Shown: positions 8,354-17,428, numbered from the stretch's first letter. The stretch: DNA of 64,000 bases from Paenibacillus alginolyticus DSM 5050 = NBRC 15375 (GCF_000422905.1 NZ_AUGY01000044.1:1-64000), one strand, 5' to 3'. Notes: generated by a model not told the origin, from the sequence alone. Program-made: numbers and translations.

Positions 8354-8839
8354 ATGGTTCGCTTATCCATCGTCGGCGATGTAATAATTCATGACGTTAG
8401 CTCGGGCAGTATCATGCATACTGGCGATAACATCAACACAGCGCTAGAAACAACCGTCTTCGCTGTCCAACGCGAAGTTCCCTTCTATTATGGAACTGAG
8501 GGGAGCTTCAAAGCTTATCCCTTTTATCGAAGACCCTTTCCCATCCCCCAGCCTCCGGAACCCTTCACAATGTGTGTGGATAACTTAGGTTCATTTATTC
8601 GTGCACAGAACATCCGAATTCTTAGCGTTTCCTCTTCCTCTATCTTGCAGATCGGCAGTAATCGGATCACCAGTGCCGAAGCCCGCATCAAAAATATCCG
8701 CCAATTCGTCACAGATAAACCCGGCCCCAAAGAACAGACAACCTTTGTCAAACTTGGCAAGGAAGAAGGCAGTGGTTTCTTCGAAGTACTCTCTAAGAAA
8801 TCTAAGAGAACGTTGATGAATGAAGGAAGGAATGATTGA
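8354..8839 (+). CDS. gerPE: Spore germination protein GerPE
   Basis: 161 residues with the GerPE layout: an N-terminal VGDVIIHDVSSGSIMHTGD unit, a Tyr/Pro-rich middle, and a second unit IRILSVSSSSILQIGSN. Last gene of the gerP operon here. The final residues (about LMNEGRND) are encoded by the start of a GAAT/GAGT microsatellite, so the C-terminus may vary in length. GGAGGGATG acts as the ribosome binding site. Confidence 0.87.
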   Translation: MVRLSIVGDVIIHDVSSGSIMHTGDNINTALETTVFAVQREVPFYYGTEGSFKAYPFYRRPFPIPQPPEPFTMCVDNLGSFIRAQNIRILSVSSSSILQIGSNRITSAEARIKNIRQFVTDKPGPKEQTTFVKLGKEEGSGFFEVLSKKSKRTLMNEGRND

Positions 8840-8896
8840 ATGAGTGAATGAGTGAGTGAGTGATTGAAATGAATGATTGAATGAAGGAGGGAAGGA
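8811..8896. repeat. Tetranucleotide microsatellite at the 3' end of gerPE
   Basis: Degenerate GAAT/GAGT/GATT units run from the last codons of gerPE to about 8896 with purine-rich ends. Variation in copy number would change the reading frame at the very end of gerPE. Confidence 0.8.
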
Positions 8897-8936
8897 ATCC
8901 TTTGATTCCACATTCTCGGTCGCATGATGTTGTACA

Positions 8937-8982
8937 AAGAACCGCACCCCACTCGGCAAGCCTGAGTAGGGTGCGGTTCTCT
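8937..8982. terminator. Bidirectional terminator between gerP and the GH18-SLH gene
   Basis: AGAACCGCACCCCACTC pairs with GAGTAGGGTGCGGTTCT around a GGCAAGCCT loop. It separates two convergent units. Flanking T runs are short, so strength in each direction is uncertain. Confidence 0.75.
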
Positions 8983-8994
8983 GCTAGAGCCGGC

Positions 8995-10635
8995 TCACTT
9001 CGTGAGCAGCGGCTGGGCACGGCTGAGCAGCGCCGCCATCTCCCCGCGCGTCAGCGACGCGCTTGGATGGAACGTGCCGTCCGCGTAGCCGTTGACAAGG
9101 CCATTGCTGCTCATAGCAGCGATGGCCTCCGCCGACCAGCTTCCTGCCGGCACGTCGGTGAAGCCCTTCGCAGCAGCTCCGCCGCTGGCCTGCGAAGTCA
9201 ACTTCAAAGCGCGGGACAGCAGCACACTCATCTGCTCCCGCGTCATGATCTGATCCGGCGCGAAGCGATCGCTGCTGATCCCTTGGATCAGCCCGCTCAT
9301 CTTCGCGGTCTGGATATCCTGCCACGCCCAGTGGGTGGCAGGGACATCACTGAACGAGGCGCCTATCGCTCCCGCCTCGGCTTTCAACCCCAGCACGCGC
9401 ACGATAATCGTCGCGGCTTCGGCTCGCGTAAGCGCCGCGTCCGGCTCGAACCGGTCAGCGGCTATGCCGAGCATCCAGCCTCGGTTCGCAGCGGCCAGCA
9501 CGTCAGCTTGCGCCCAATGCTTCTGCATGTCGGCGAAGTAAAACCCATCCGACCACAGACTGTAATAGTCCCATGTATCAGACGATTCCTGATTCAGGCT
9601 CCAGCTTCCAGTCCCCTTCAAGTTGTACTTGTCTACCAATTTCAGTTTTTCTTTGAGCGACTGTTCGTTCTCGAACCACACGGTGTAGTCGCCGGGGCCG
9701 AGCTTATTCCCATATACACTAGACGCAGCATCAGTAGGGCTTATCGTAAAAGTTGCTACCGGTGATTGGCTAACAGCATCATACCGCACTGTTCCTTTAT
9801 ACATGTCAATCAGGTTCATTAATGTCTGATCGGATACACCAGATCCGTTTGCGGCAGCATCTTGATTCCAGTACCGCCCATAGAACGGAACACCAAGAAC
9901 TATTTTATCAGCTGGTGCCTGCGATACTGCGTATTGAATCGATTTCTCGACAAACGGCAGGCTTGCCACAGGTCCCGGAGTTGGATCTCCAGGATAGCTT
10001 TCATCATAAGCCATGACCATTAAGTAATCACTTACCGCGGCTAATGCCTTGTAATCATACAAAGCAATCCAGCTCTTCGTTGTCCCTGTAGGGTTCGCTG
10101 CAACAGCCACGGATACTTCCATCCGGCTCGGGATTTTATCCCGCAGCATTTTGACCATATCCGTATATTTATCCCGGTAGGCTGCATCTACATTCTCAAT
10201 ATCCAAATTGATGCCGTCCAACTTATTATCCTCGATAGCCTTTACAATTTGATTCACAAGCGCTTCTCGATTATCAATGGCTTTCTCACCTAACGTCCTA
10301 TCAAAATCATTACTAAGAAAAGGGACAACCTTCTTCCCTCTCGCATGCATGTCGGTTATGAAGGAAGGCTGAAGAGAATCGGATAGCTGCAAACTACCAT
10401 CTGCCTGGATATTAAAATAACTAGGCGAGACAACATCGAGGGTCTGACCGCTTTTATCCACTTGCGAGGTATAGGAATTTGGACTCCCAAAGAAGAGATA
10501 GGACATCGTGAATTTCCCTTGAGACGAGCTAGCCTCAGCCTTAACACTAGGTTCTGAGCTTGTTGCCATTGTCAAAAGCCCCGCGGCGGCTAGTATAATC
10601 AAGCATTTGCTCCATCGATTTTTGGCTTTATTCAT
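8995..10635 (-). CDS. Secreted GH18-family glycoside hydrolase with three SLH domains
   Basis: 546 residues. A signal peptide (about 1-34, with LIILAAAGLLTMA) is followed by a GH18 TIM barrel (about 40-365) carrying the catalytic DGINLDIE motif at 140-147, with Glu147 the proton donor. Three SLH domains follow at about 366-415, 428-475 and 491-540. SLH domains bind pyruvylated cell-wall polymer, so the enzyme is displayed on the envelope. GH18 proteins of this type cleave N-acetylglucosamine-containing glycans (chitin or peptidoglycan); the substrate here is not determined. AGGAGG precedes the ATG. It is a single gene, closed by the hairpin at 8937-8982. Confidence 0.9.
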   Translation of the reverse strand: MNKAKNRWSKCLIILAAAGLLTMATSSEPSVKAEASSSQGKFTMSYLFFGSPNSYTSQVDKSGQTLDVVSPSYFNIQADGSLQLSDSLQPSFITDMHARGKKVVPFLSNDFDRTLGEKAIDNREALVNQIVKAIEDNKLDGINLDIENVDAAYRDKYTDMVKMLRDKIPSRMEVSVAVAANPTGTTKSWIALYDYKALAAVSDYLMVMAYDESYPGDPTPGPVASLPFVEKSIQYAVSQAPADKIVLGVPFYGRYWNQDAAANGSGVSDQTLMNLIDMYKGTVRYDAVSQSPVATFTISPTDAASSVYGNKLGPGDYTVWFENEQSLKEKLKLVDKYNLKGTGSWSLNQESSDTWDYYSLWSDGFYFADMQKHWAQADVLAAANRGWMLGIAADRFEPDAALTRAEAATIIVRVLGLKAEAGAIGASFSDVPATHWAWQDIQTAKMSGLIQGISSDRFAPDQIMTREQMSVLLSRALKLTSQASGGAAAKGFTDVPAGSWSAEAIAAMSSNGLVNGYADGTFHPSASLTRGEMAALLSRAQPLLTK

Positions 10636-10819
10636 CGGCCACCTCCTATTTCTAGTATCTAGCTGCTTCTCTCTATTTTGCTAGAAACAATAGGAATGTG
10701 CTAGGAGTAAATATTGGGGATAACCAAGGATAAACGACTCCGTCGTCCTTCAGGGACGAGCGTGTTTGTCAAGGTAGATGCGAAGCAAAAGTATAAAACT
10801 TATACTTTCTAATCTACGA

Positions 10820-10862
10820 AAAAACGTTACTTGAGAGCATTCTGCTCCGAGTAACGTTTTCT
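10820..10862 (-). terminator. Terminator of the diguanylate cyclase gene
   Basis: AAAACGTTACT and AGTAACGTTTT stems enclose TGAGAGCATTCTGCTCCG, which itself pairs as GGAGCAGAATGCTCTC on the minus strand. It begins at the stop codon of the leftward cyclase gene. The rest of 10636-10820 shows only a short AGTATAA/TTATACT inverted repeat and no gene. Confidence 0.8.
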
Positions 10863-11772
10863 AATAAAACTGGTAGTGATTACGGCCCTTGCCCTTCACT
10901 TTGTATAGAGCAATATCTACTTCCTTCATCATGCTAGTCGCATCGGTCTCATTCGAGCGGTACATCGTAATCCCCATACTTACTGTTGCGCGAAACTGTT
11001 GACCCTGTATTTCCCATGGCTGTTCAAAACACTGAACGATACGCTGGGCCACGCTTTCCACGTGTTCCTTACAATCCACCGCGGGCAATAAGATGGTGAA
11101 CTCGTCGCCTCCCATGCGGGCAAACATATCAACCTCACGGAGACATCCTTTGATGCGGTGAGTGAAATCCTGCAAGAATGCATCTCCTACATCATGACCC
11201 ATCGTATCATTAATCACTTTGAAATCATCTATATCTAAGTATAAAAGTCCAAACGGTCTCTTCGTCCGATTCGCTTTCAAAAGCATTTGCTGCAGATGCT
11301 CCTTAAACATTCGCCGGTTAGGCAAACCTGTCAGAGGATCATGAAAAGCCATGACTACAAGACGGCTTTCTTGATTTTTGCGCAGCGTGATATCCGTTAG
11401 AACAAAAGAAATCTCGGCTAGATCACCCTCATCATTACGAATTGGAATCGCGGTACACTCGAACCAAATGATATTCTTAGCAGCATTTCTCGCTCGAAAT
11501 TCTAGCTTACTGCTGCTGCAAGTTTGTAAGGTTTTGATAAACATTTTATGTACATCCATTCCATATTCGGAATCGATAAAGTCCACCACTTGCTGAAAGT
11601 CACTAGGTATAAATCCTATCACCTCACTAAAACTCTTAGAGGCATAGGTCAAATTTCCATAAACATCAAATATGCTAAACAGATCCCAAGCCTGCTCGAT
11701 GAATTGGCGTACGAATGTATCTTTTAGTAACGATGAATGGGTGCCAATATCCGGATCAGCCTTTTGACTCAT
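10861..11772 (-). CDS. PAS-GGDEF diguanylate cyclase
   Basis: 303 residues. A PAS sensor domain (about 20-130, with LFSIFDVYGNLTYASKSF) precedes a GGDEF domain with an intact GGDEF active site at 221-225. An RxxD inhibitory site (REVD, 212-215) lies five residues before it, so the enzyme should make c-di-GMP and be subject to product inhibition. No membrane helix, so it senses a cytoplasmic signal. The open frame extends to a TTG at 11844, but the ATG at 11772 behind GAGAGGGG is the better start. A PilZ receptor (16323) and an HD-GYP phosphodiesterase (24394) in the same window complete a c-di-GMP set, though they are not in one operon. Confidence 0.92.
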   Translation of the reverse strand: MSQKADPDIGTHSSLLKDTFVRQFIEQAWDLFSIFDVYGNLTYASKSFSEVIGFIPSDFQQVVDFIDSEYGMDVHKMFIKTLQTCSSSKLEFRARNAAKNIIWFECTAIPIRNDEGDLAEISFVLTDITLRKNQESRLVVMAFHDPLTGLPNRRMFKEHLQQMLLKANRTKRPFGLLYLDIDDFKVINDTMGHDVGDAFLQDFTHRIKGCLREVDMFARMGGDEFTILLPAVDCKEHVESVAQRIVQCFEQPWEIQGQQFRATVSMGITMYRSNETDATSMMKEVDIALYKVKGKGRNHYQFY

Positions 11773-12094
11773 TACTTTCGCAGCCCCTCTCGTTCTTTCT
11801 ACATAGAGACTTAGGTAGCTTAGCATGGGAACATAAAGATTCAATTAAATTCAGCCAAAATTTTCGTCAATCGAAGTCGAATTATGACTCTTTTTTTACT
11901 CTATTCACATTTACTAGAATCTACAGGCAGATCAAAGTACCTACTTTGGAGTAAGAACCGCATCAAATCTCTTTAACTGGCAATAAAAGGATAGAAATGT
12001 CTAAGAGAATCGTTCTATAATGAAAGTAAACATGTGAGAGCGGGAACACCGTTCTCCCTACCAAGCTGTTCCGTTGCTGAGGAGGATTTCTAGT

Positions 12095-12796
12095 ATGGCA
12101 GGAGAAACTATTTTAGTCGTCGATGACGAGCAAGAAATTGTCCAATTGATTCAACTTTACCTTGCGCGGGAAGGCTATAAAGTCATCAGCGCCAATAATG
12201 GACAAGATGTATTTGAGATCGTTAAGGAACATAAGCCTGATCTTATTATTCTGGACATTCTTTTGCCAGGACTTGATGGTATAGAAGTTTGCCGACAGCT
12301 TCGCAAAACGAGCAATACGCCGATCCTGTTCATCTCCTGTAAGAGCGAGGATATTGATATTATTCTCGGATTAAGCATGGGTGGCGATGATTATATGACG
12401 AAGCCTTTTAGCCCTAGTCAGCTCGTTGCTAGAGTCAAAGCTCATTTGCGTCGAAATTCCATTCGAGAGCAGCATCAGGATGATCCTCAGTTGGTGAAAT
12501 TCCCTGGCCTCGAAATCGATCTGGTCAGCCACATCGTTCGCGTGAATCGACAGACCATATCGTTATCGGCCAAAGAATTCGATTTGCTTTCCTTAATGGC
12601 TAAGACCCCTAATCGGGTATACAAAATCGAGCACCTGTTTGAACTTATATGGAGCCTGGATAGCATGGGCGATCCACGCACACTCATTGTACATATTAGC
12701 AATCTGCGCAAGAAAATTGAATCCAACCCAGCGGAGCCTCGCTACATTATTACGGTTCGTGGTGTCGGATACAAATTTAACGGCTCGGCAGTTTAG
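12095..12796 (+). CDS. Orphan OmpR-family response regulator
   Basis: 233 residues: a receiver with VVDDEQ, the phospho-acceptor Asp in LIILDILLPG, and Lys in YMTKPF, then a winged helix ending TVRGVGYKF. The start at 12095 follows GAGGAGG; an upstream TTG in frame is ignored. No histidine kinase is adjacent, so the partner is elsewhere. A TATAAT lies at about 12017 with a poor -35 region. Its last four bases overlap the end of the convergent DUF554 gene. Confidence 0.88.
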   Translation: MAGETILVVDDEQEIVQLIQLYLAREGYKVISANNGQDVFEIVKEHKPDLIILDILLPGLDGIEVCRQLRKTSNTPILFISCKSEDIDIILGLSMGGDDYMTKPFSPSQLVARVKAHLRRNSIREQHQDDPQLVKFPGLEIDLVSHIVRVNRQTISLSAKEFDLLSLMAKTPNRVYKIEHLFELIWSLDSMGDPRTLIVHISNLRKKIESNPAEPRYIITVRGVGYKFNGSAV

Positions 12797-13530
12797 AACA
12801 GTCGGTTAAACCATACAGTAATGTAATGCTGCAAAGGAACTGCTGCTGCCGCTATGACAAGTGCCGGAAGCATATTGGCTACATTCATTTTTTTAATCTG
12901 GAGAATGTTGAGGCCTACGCCAATAACCAGAATGCCGCCCACGGCTGTAATTTGAACGATCATAGCATCTAAGGATGCTTGGCTAAATGCCATAGCAATA
13001 AACGTCGCTGCCAGAGCGATGACCCCTTGCATCACGAACACGGACACAGCCGAGAAGATCACACCGATCCCAAGGGTAGATGCGAAGATAATGGATAAGA
13101 ATCCGTCCAACAATGATTTGGTATATAAAATATCATGATTATGCCTCAGGCCGCCATCCAGCGGACCCAGAATAGCCATAGCTCCAATGCAATAAACCAA
13201 GGTGCATGTGACGAAACCCTCCGAGATACTGCTTGTAGGATGTGCTGTAGAATCTTTCCGCAGTACAGCTTGCAGCCAGTCACCAAGCTGTCCAAGCCTG
13301 TATTCAATGCGCAGAAGCTCTCCAATGATGCCTCCGACGACTACACTGACAATAACGAGCACGATTTGATTCGACTTTAATGCCATAGTAATGCCGAGCA
13401 CAGTAATGGCGAGCCCAAGGCCCTGCATCACTGTGCTTTTTATGCCTTCCGAGATGCGGGGCAGCATCATTCCTAATAATCCCCCAATGATAATGGCGAT
13501 TGCATTCACAATCGTCCCCCATAAAGCCAT
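12793..13530 (-). CDS. DUF554 family membrane protein (YdfK/YqgA-like)
   Basis: 245 residues and about seven hydrophobic segments, beginning MALWGTIVNAIAIIIGGLLG, with GELLRIE near residue 72 and the GLGLAITVLGI segment, all typical of DUF554. Proposed to be a transporter-like membrane protein, but no substrate is established for the family. It is convergent with the preceding response regulator and overlaps it by four bases; no hairpin separates them, so readthrough or antisense effects are possible. Confidence 0.88.
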   Translation of the reverse strand: MALWGTIVNAIAIIIGGLLGMMLPRISEGIKSTVMQGLGLAITVLGITMALKSNQIVLVIVSVVVGGIIGELLRIEYRLGQLGDWLQAVLRKDSTAHPTSSISEGFVTCTLVYCIGAMAILGPLDGGLRHNHDILYTKSLLDGFLSIIFASTLGIGVIFSAVSVFVMQGVIALAATFIAMAFSQASLDAMIVQITAVGGILVIGVGLNILQIKKMNVANMLPALVIAAAAVPLQHYITVWFNRLF

Positions 13531-13653
13531 GTTGGTTCGTTCCCTTTCTGCCTTCTAGTCTGTGACAACCTTCTCATTCTACATGATTCTGCTCATAATT
13601 TCCTCCATCGTTGGAAATGGTATGAATAAGCAACAGGAAAGGAGGAATACAGC

Positions 13654-13887
13654 ATGTCGAATGACAAATCGATGGATCCCATGACTGGCGACACGGTTGA
13701 GACGGACGGTATTTATGCTAATGAAGCAGGACGAGAGGTTACACTCAAGCGCGGCGACGAGTTTCCCGCCGATCTTATCTTGGGACGAACGACTTGGGAA
13801 TTGCGAGGCTTCGCCGATGAAGCCGTGATTGATCATGACCAGTCTGAGCTTAACCCTATGCGCAAGCGTGTGGACGCGAGAACCTAA
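13654..13887 (+). CDS. YjzC-like small protein
   Basis: 77 residues, hydrophilic, with the pattern G-x-Y near residue 20, V-T-L-K-R-G-D-E-F-P in the middle, then Trp. This resembles the short Bacillus protein YjzC, of unknown function. AAAGGAGG at the right distance from the ATG supports translation. Monocistronic. Confidence 0.65.
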   Translation: MSNDKSMDPMTGDTVETDGIYANEAGREVTLKRGDEFPADLILGRTTWELRGFADEAVIDHDQSELNPMRKRVDART

Positions 13888-13977
13888 TCATAGAACCGGG
13901 CTGTGAGGCATGCAGCTCGGTTTTGCCTGCGTATGATATACTATGGGGATGATATATCACGCGTTGGGGGAAGAAAC

Positions 13978-14619
13978 ATGAATGGAAAACGAATTATCAT
14001 TGTAACTGGAGGGACACTCGGGGATTGGGCCCTAGGCGACATTCATGAGGATGACGTGCTTGTTGGCTCTGATCGTGGTGCCCTATATCTGATTCAACAT
14101 GGCTATACGCCGCATATTTCACTTGGTGATTTCGATTCTGTCACTGCCGAAGAGTTGAGCCTTATTCGCTCTTCCAGTCTCACTTTCATCGATTGCGATC
14201 CGATTTTCAAGGATTTAACCGATACCGAAATGGCCTTTAACTGGGCATTGGCTCAGCAGCCTGATCATATCGTCCTGCTCGGCGCGCTCGGCACACGCTT
14301 TGATCACTCGCTAGCCAATGTACATCTGCTTCGCAAAGGTACAGAGCAAGGCGTCTCCTGTTCCATTGTCGATGCCAACAATCAAATCATTGTCATTAAC
14401 CAATCCACTCGCATATTACGGGGGAGTTATACACATATTTCCTTGCTGCCGCTTAGCTTGGAAGTAACCGGTATCACGCTGCACGGTTTCCAATATCCGC
14501 TTCACCAAGCAACTCTTCAGATTGGACAGTCCCTCGGAATTAGTAATGTACTTATGGAATCCGAAGGGCTCATCGAACTCCAAACTGGCTTATTACTTGT
14601 GATTCAAAGTAAAGATTAA
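13978..14619 (+). CDS. thiN: Thiamine pyrophosphokinase
   Basis: 213 residues. The N-terminal domain carries the GSDRGALYLIQHG and SLGDFDSV motifs and KDLTDTEMAFNWAL. LLGALGTRFDHSLANVHLL and a C-terminal beta sandwich follow, as in ThiN/TPK. It transfers pyrophosphate from ATP to thiamine to make thiamine diphosphate. The ATG at 13978 has GGGGGAAG upstream; the frame is open further left without a ribosome site. In Bacillus thiN lies near rpe/rsgA; here it stands alone. Confidence 0.9.
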   Translation: MNGKRIIIVTGGTLGDWALGDIHEDDVLVGSDRGALYLIQHGYTPHISLGDFDSVTAEELSLIRSSSLTFIDCDPIFKDLTDTEMAFNWALAQQPDHIVLLGALGTRFDHSLANVHLLRKGTEQGVSCSIVDANNQIIVINQSTRILRGSYTHISLLPLSLEVTGITLHGFQYPLHQATLQIGQSLGISNVLMESEGLIELQTGLLLVIQSKD

Positions 14620-14726
14620 GCAAAAAATTTTAAAATTAGACAATCTCCTATGAATTCTATAGGGATTAACTCTGCTACAATGAATTGTACACCATAAATA
14701 AATTAAGATATTGAGGTCGTTCAACC

Positions 14727-14999
14727 ATGCAGCATGTACAAGAAATTCCGGTAAAGAACCTTCATCATAAGAGTGTGCAATCCGTCATAACCCAATTTGC
14801 GGCCATACATTTACTTACGAACCGAGAAGCCGAAATTATAGGTCTCATCGCGCTCCATGGCTACAGTAACAAAGAAATAGCCGATCACTGCAACATTAGC
14901 GAAAAAACAGTTAAAGTCCATATTGATAAAATTATGGATAAAGTCGGAACTCGATCGATGCGCAAGCTTCTAGCTGCCATCATCAGCAATGCGGTTTAA
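14727..14999 (+). CDS. Small LuxR/GerE-type HTH regulator
   Basis: 90 residues, nearly all a LuxR-type helix-turn-helix (LTNREAEIIGLIALHGYSNK, then ISEKTVKVHIDKIMDKVG). It lacks a receiver or ligand domain, as GerE does. It is therefore a stand-alone DNA-binding protein; targets are unknown. A palindrome, CCTATGAATTCTATAGG (14648-14664), lies about 65 bp upstream and could be an operator. A TACAAT at about 14678 could be its -10. Followed by a good terminator. Confidence 0.85.
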   Translation: MQHVQEIPVKNLHHKSVQSVITQFAAIHLLTNREAEIIGLIALHGYSNKEIADHCNISEKTVKVHIDKIMDKVGTRSMRKLLAAIISNAV

Positions 15000-15019
15000 C
15001 CCACCGCACGCGCCAAATA

Positions 15020-15060
15020 CTGCTATTCGAACTGGAGACAGTTTGGATAGCAGTTTTTTA
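15020..15060 (+). terminator. Intrinsic terminator
   Basis: CTGCTATTCGAACTG and CAGTTTGGATAGCAG form a 15-bp stem with one G-U pair and one mismatch, followed by T6. Confidence 0.9.
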
Positions 15061-15164
15061 TAGGAGAGAATCTCTCTCTAGATGGCTAAACTAGGTATAT
15101 TTCTCCCAACCTTTGCTTACAAATAGAGTAATAGATTATTCCTCTAGAAATGGTTGGTGTGCAT

Positions 15165-16229
15165 ATGAACTACCCAAGAAAGAGAATCCTTTTTTATTCG
15201 GTGCTAGCCGGACTATTTACTATACTCCTACTCGTATTCATCGGTCTAGACTCCTCGGGGTACCAACTACGGGGAACCTCACCAACTACAGCATTAATCC
15301 TTCATCAGGCCGATGCTCCAATCGTTGAATCTCCATCCCAAGCTCCGATCGAGGTCTCTAGTTTTGCCCTGGACAAGCCCGCTCCAAGCTTAGAAATAAC
15401 ACCAGCTCCTCCGCTTCTAGAGGTAACCAATTTGCCTGCGCCCTCCACCGTTACATTGGATACTTACGTTCCGGCTCCCTTTCTCGCTGCCATTCCATCG
15501 GCTGCTACCGAAGTAAAGGGTGCCGTCCAATCTCCAACAAGACCAACACCTCTGCCGCCCAAAATCAGCATCCCTGTCCTCAACTACCACAGTGTCACGA
15601 TTGACCCAGGGAATGTTGTCGTTATTTCCCCAACCAAGCTCGAAGAGCAGCTGACGTATCTTCACGACCACGGCTACACCCCAGTCACGCTCTCTACATT
15701 TATCAGCCTTATCGAAGGAAAAAGTGTCGAGGCGGCTCCAGAGAAACCCGTGCTGCTAACTTTTGACGACGGATACATCGATAATTATGAGCAAGCGATG
15801 CCTCTTCTTGCCAAATATGCCTTCCCAGCTACCCTCTTTATTTCACCAGGTACAAGCGATCAGGAAGGTTACCTGAACTGGGAACAGATCAAAAAGCTGC
15901 AAGAAGCCGGCTGGGACATTCAACCTCATGGGATGACACACCCTCATCTCCCCCAGCTTTCCGCGGATCAACAAGCCTACGAAATCTTGGAAGCCAGAAA
16001 GCAAATCGAGGAAAAGCTCGGAACCAAAGCTGATGTATATTGCTACCCTTATGGCGAATATAACAAAACGACGCTGAAGCTTCTAAAGGATCATGGATTT
16101 CGTTATGCCTTTACGATTGAACAAGGCTTTGCAACAAACCAACAGTCCCCTTTTCTGCTCAAAAGGCTTTTTATTAACGGAGAAGAAAGCCTGAAATCGT
16201 TCATTCGCAAGCTTTCCACACACGATTAG
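15165..16229 (+). CDS. Membrane-anchored polysaccharide deacetylase (CE4)
   Basis: 354 residues. A basic start and a transmembrane anchor (about 8-28) are followed by about 100 residues of Pro/Ala-rich linker, then a NodB/CE4 domain. TFDDGY at 199-204 gives the catalytic Asp and metal Asp; His255 and His259 (HGMTH) are the metal ligands; YPYGEYN follows. VLNYHSV before the domain recalls IcaB/PgaB-type enzymes. It should remove N-acetyl groups from an extracellular glycan, peptidoglycan or poly-N-acetylglucosamine. The start is uncertain: ATG 15150 and ATG 15165 both lack a clear Shine-Dalgarno; I prefer 15165 for the shorter, basic N-terminus. Confidence 0.88.
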   Translation: MNYPRKRILFYSVLAGLFTILLLVFIGLDSSGYQLRGTSPTTALILHQADAPIVESPSQAPIEVSSFALDKPAPSLEITPAPPLLEVTNLPAPSTVTLDTYVPAPFLAAIPSAATEVKGAVQSPTRPTPLPPKISIPVLNYHSVTIDPGNVVVISPTKLEEQLTYLHDHGYTPVTLSTFISLIEGKSVEAAPEKPVLLTFDDGYIDNYEQAMPLLAKYAFPATLFISPGTSDQEGYLNWEQIKKLQEAGWDIQPHGMTHPHLPQLSADQQAYEILEARKQIEEKLGTKADVYCYPYGEYNKTTLKLLKDHGFRYAFTIEQGFATNQQSPFLLKRLFINGEESLKSFIRKLSTHD

Positions 16230-16322
16230 GCAGCATTATTTTCGAATCCCTTATATGAAAAGGTAGTTCAAATTAATCATCTATATAGTATAATAGACCT
16301 ATCATTCACGAGGGGCAGTAGT

Positions 16323-16772
16323 ATGTCACAAGCAAATAAGCGCTCCAGCTTCCGACTCCATCTTCAAATTCCGTTATCCGCCCTGTTCAAAATCATTGGT
16401 ATCAAAAACAAGGCAGCTGACACCAAACATTCTAAGATTATGATCCGAGATATTAGCGCAGGCGGAATACGTATTCACACCCCGTTGAATCTTCCTATCG
16501 ATATGAATTTGCTGCTGGAATTCACTTTTCAACTGTTTCATCAAGAGATTAAAGTATTGGGTGTCCTCACGCGAAAAACGATGCTGAAGCCATCCCTCTA
16601 TGAATACGGGATTGAATTCAGCATCGCAGATCCAATCATGGAGCAGCAGCTTACCAGTCATCTGATCTTATTAGGTGCTCGTTTAAAACATGCCAACATG
16701 CTGGCAAGCTGCAGCTTCTGTTCCGATGAGGACATGGCGGATATTTTCTCTACCACCTACGAAATTACATAG
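16323..16772 (+). CDS. PilZ domain protein, putative c-di-GMP receptor
   Basis: 149 residues with the two PilZ signatures: basic KRSSFR near the N-terminus (RxxxR-like) and DISAGGIRIHT (D/N-x-S-x-x-G). A beta-barrel-like region follows, with a helical C-terminus. It should bind c-di-GMP and pass the signal to an unknown partner. GAGGGG precedes the ATG. Its last 8 bases overlap the end of the convergent msrC-like gene. Confidence 0.87.
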   Translation: MSQANKRSSFRLHLQIPLSALFKIIGIKNKAADTKHSKIMIRDISAGGIRIHTPLNLPIDMNLLLEFTFQLFHQEIKVLGVLTRKTMLKPSLYEYGIEFSIADPIMEQQLTSHLILLGARLKHANMLASCSFCSDEDMADIFSTTYEIT

Positions 16773-17256
16773 CAGCTGCAAGCTTCTGCACAAATTGTTC
16801 CAAGTACTGCTGATCGATGTCATCGAAACGGCTCTTGATAGGACTATCAATATCCAGCACCCCGACGAGCTCATTTCCTACAAGGATCGGTACCACGATC
16901 TCGGATTGGGATGCCGCATCGCAGGCAATGTGACCTGGAAATGCATGCACGTCTGGAACAAGTACCGTTTCCCGGCGTTCTGCTGATGTACCGCAAACTC
17001 CTTTGCCTAGTGGAATCCGTACACAAGCCGGAAGTCCTTGGAACGGTCCCAGCACGAGCTCCTTCTTGTCACTAGTCTCATCTAATAAATAAAAACCAAC
17101 CCAATTCACATCACTCAGAAACTGTCCAAGCAGCGCAGCGGCGTTAGCCAAATTCGCAATGCGATTAGGTTCGTCATGTATCAAAGCTTCAACTTGCTGA
17201 ATCAGCAACGCATAATGATCTTCTCTTGTTCCCTCATAACTCGACTTCGTAAACAT
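16765..17256 (-). CDS. msrC: Free methionine-R-sulfoxide reductase (GAF domain)
   Basis: 163 residues forming a single GAF domain of the fRMsr/YtsP type. NWVGFYLLDE, LGPFQGLPACVRIP and GKGVCGT are present. The three conserved cysteines are Cys78, Cys88 and Cys112, the last in HIACDAASQSEIVVP. It reduces free (not protein-bound) methionine-R-sulfoxide using thioredoxin. It fits the oxidative-stress genes elsewhere in the window (dps, 8-oxoguanine deaminase). Convergent with and overlapping the PilZ gene by 8 bp. Confidence 0.92.
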   Translation of the reverse strand: MFTKSSYEGTREDHYALLIQQVEALIHDEPNRIANLANAAALLGQFLSDVNWVGFYLLDETSDKKELVLGPFQGLPACVRIPLGKGVCGTSAERRETVLVPDVHAFPGHIACDAASQSEIVVPILVGNELVGVLDIDSPIKSRFDDIDQQYLEQFVQKLAAAM

Positions 17257-17360
17257 CTCTCGTCATCCCTCTTCCCCAAATCATTTCTACCTGTCTATCA
17301 TACCAAAAGATAACCTTCTTACCCAAATGTAAAGAAAGGGCGAGTCGGATTTCACTGCTT

Positions 17361-17420
17361 AGGCTCGATTTCAGAGCCTATCTCACTCAACCGCCGGAAT
17401 TAAGCTCGATTTCCGAGCTT
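17361..17420. repeat. Two small hairpins with a shared GATTTC loop
   Basis: AGGCTC-GATTTCA-GAGCCT (17361-17379) and AAGCTCG-ATTTC-CGAGCTT (17402-17420). The stems differ by matched changes while the loop sequence is kept. They lie between msrC and araD. Confidence 0.6.
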
Positions 17421-17428
17421 TCAAAACA

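Noticed and set aside
8881..9765. 294-codon open frame on the plus strand
   Set aside because: It is antisense to the GH18-SLH gene, rich in Arg, Ala and His as expected for a GC-rich shadow frame, and resembles nothing.
13579..13836. 85-codon minus-strand frame
   Set aside because: Antisense to the YjzC-like gene, which has a strong ribosome binding site on the plus strand.
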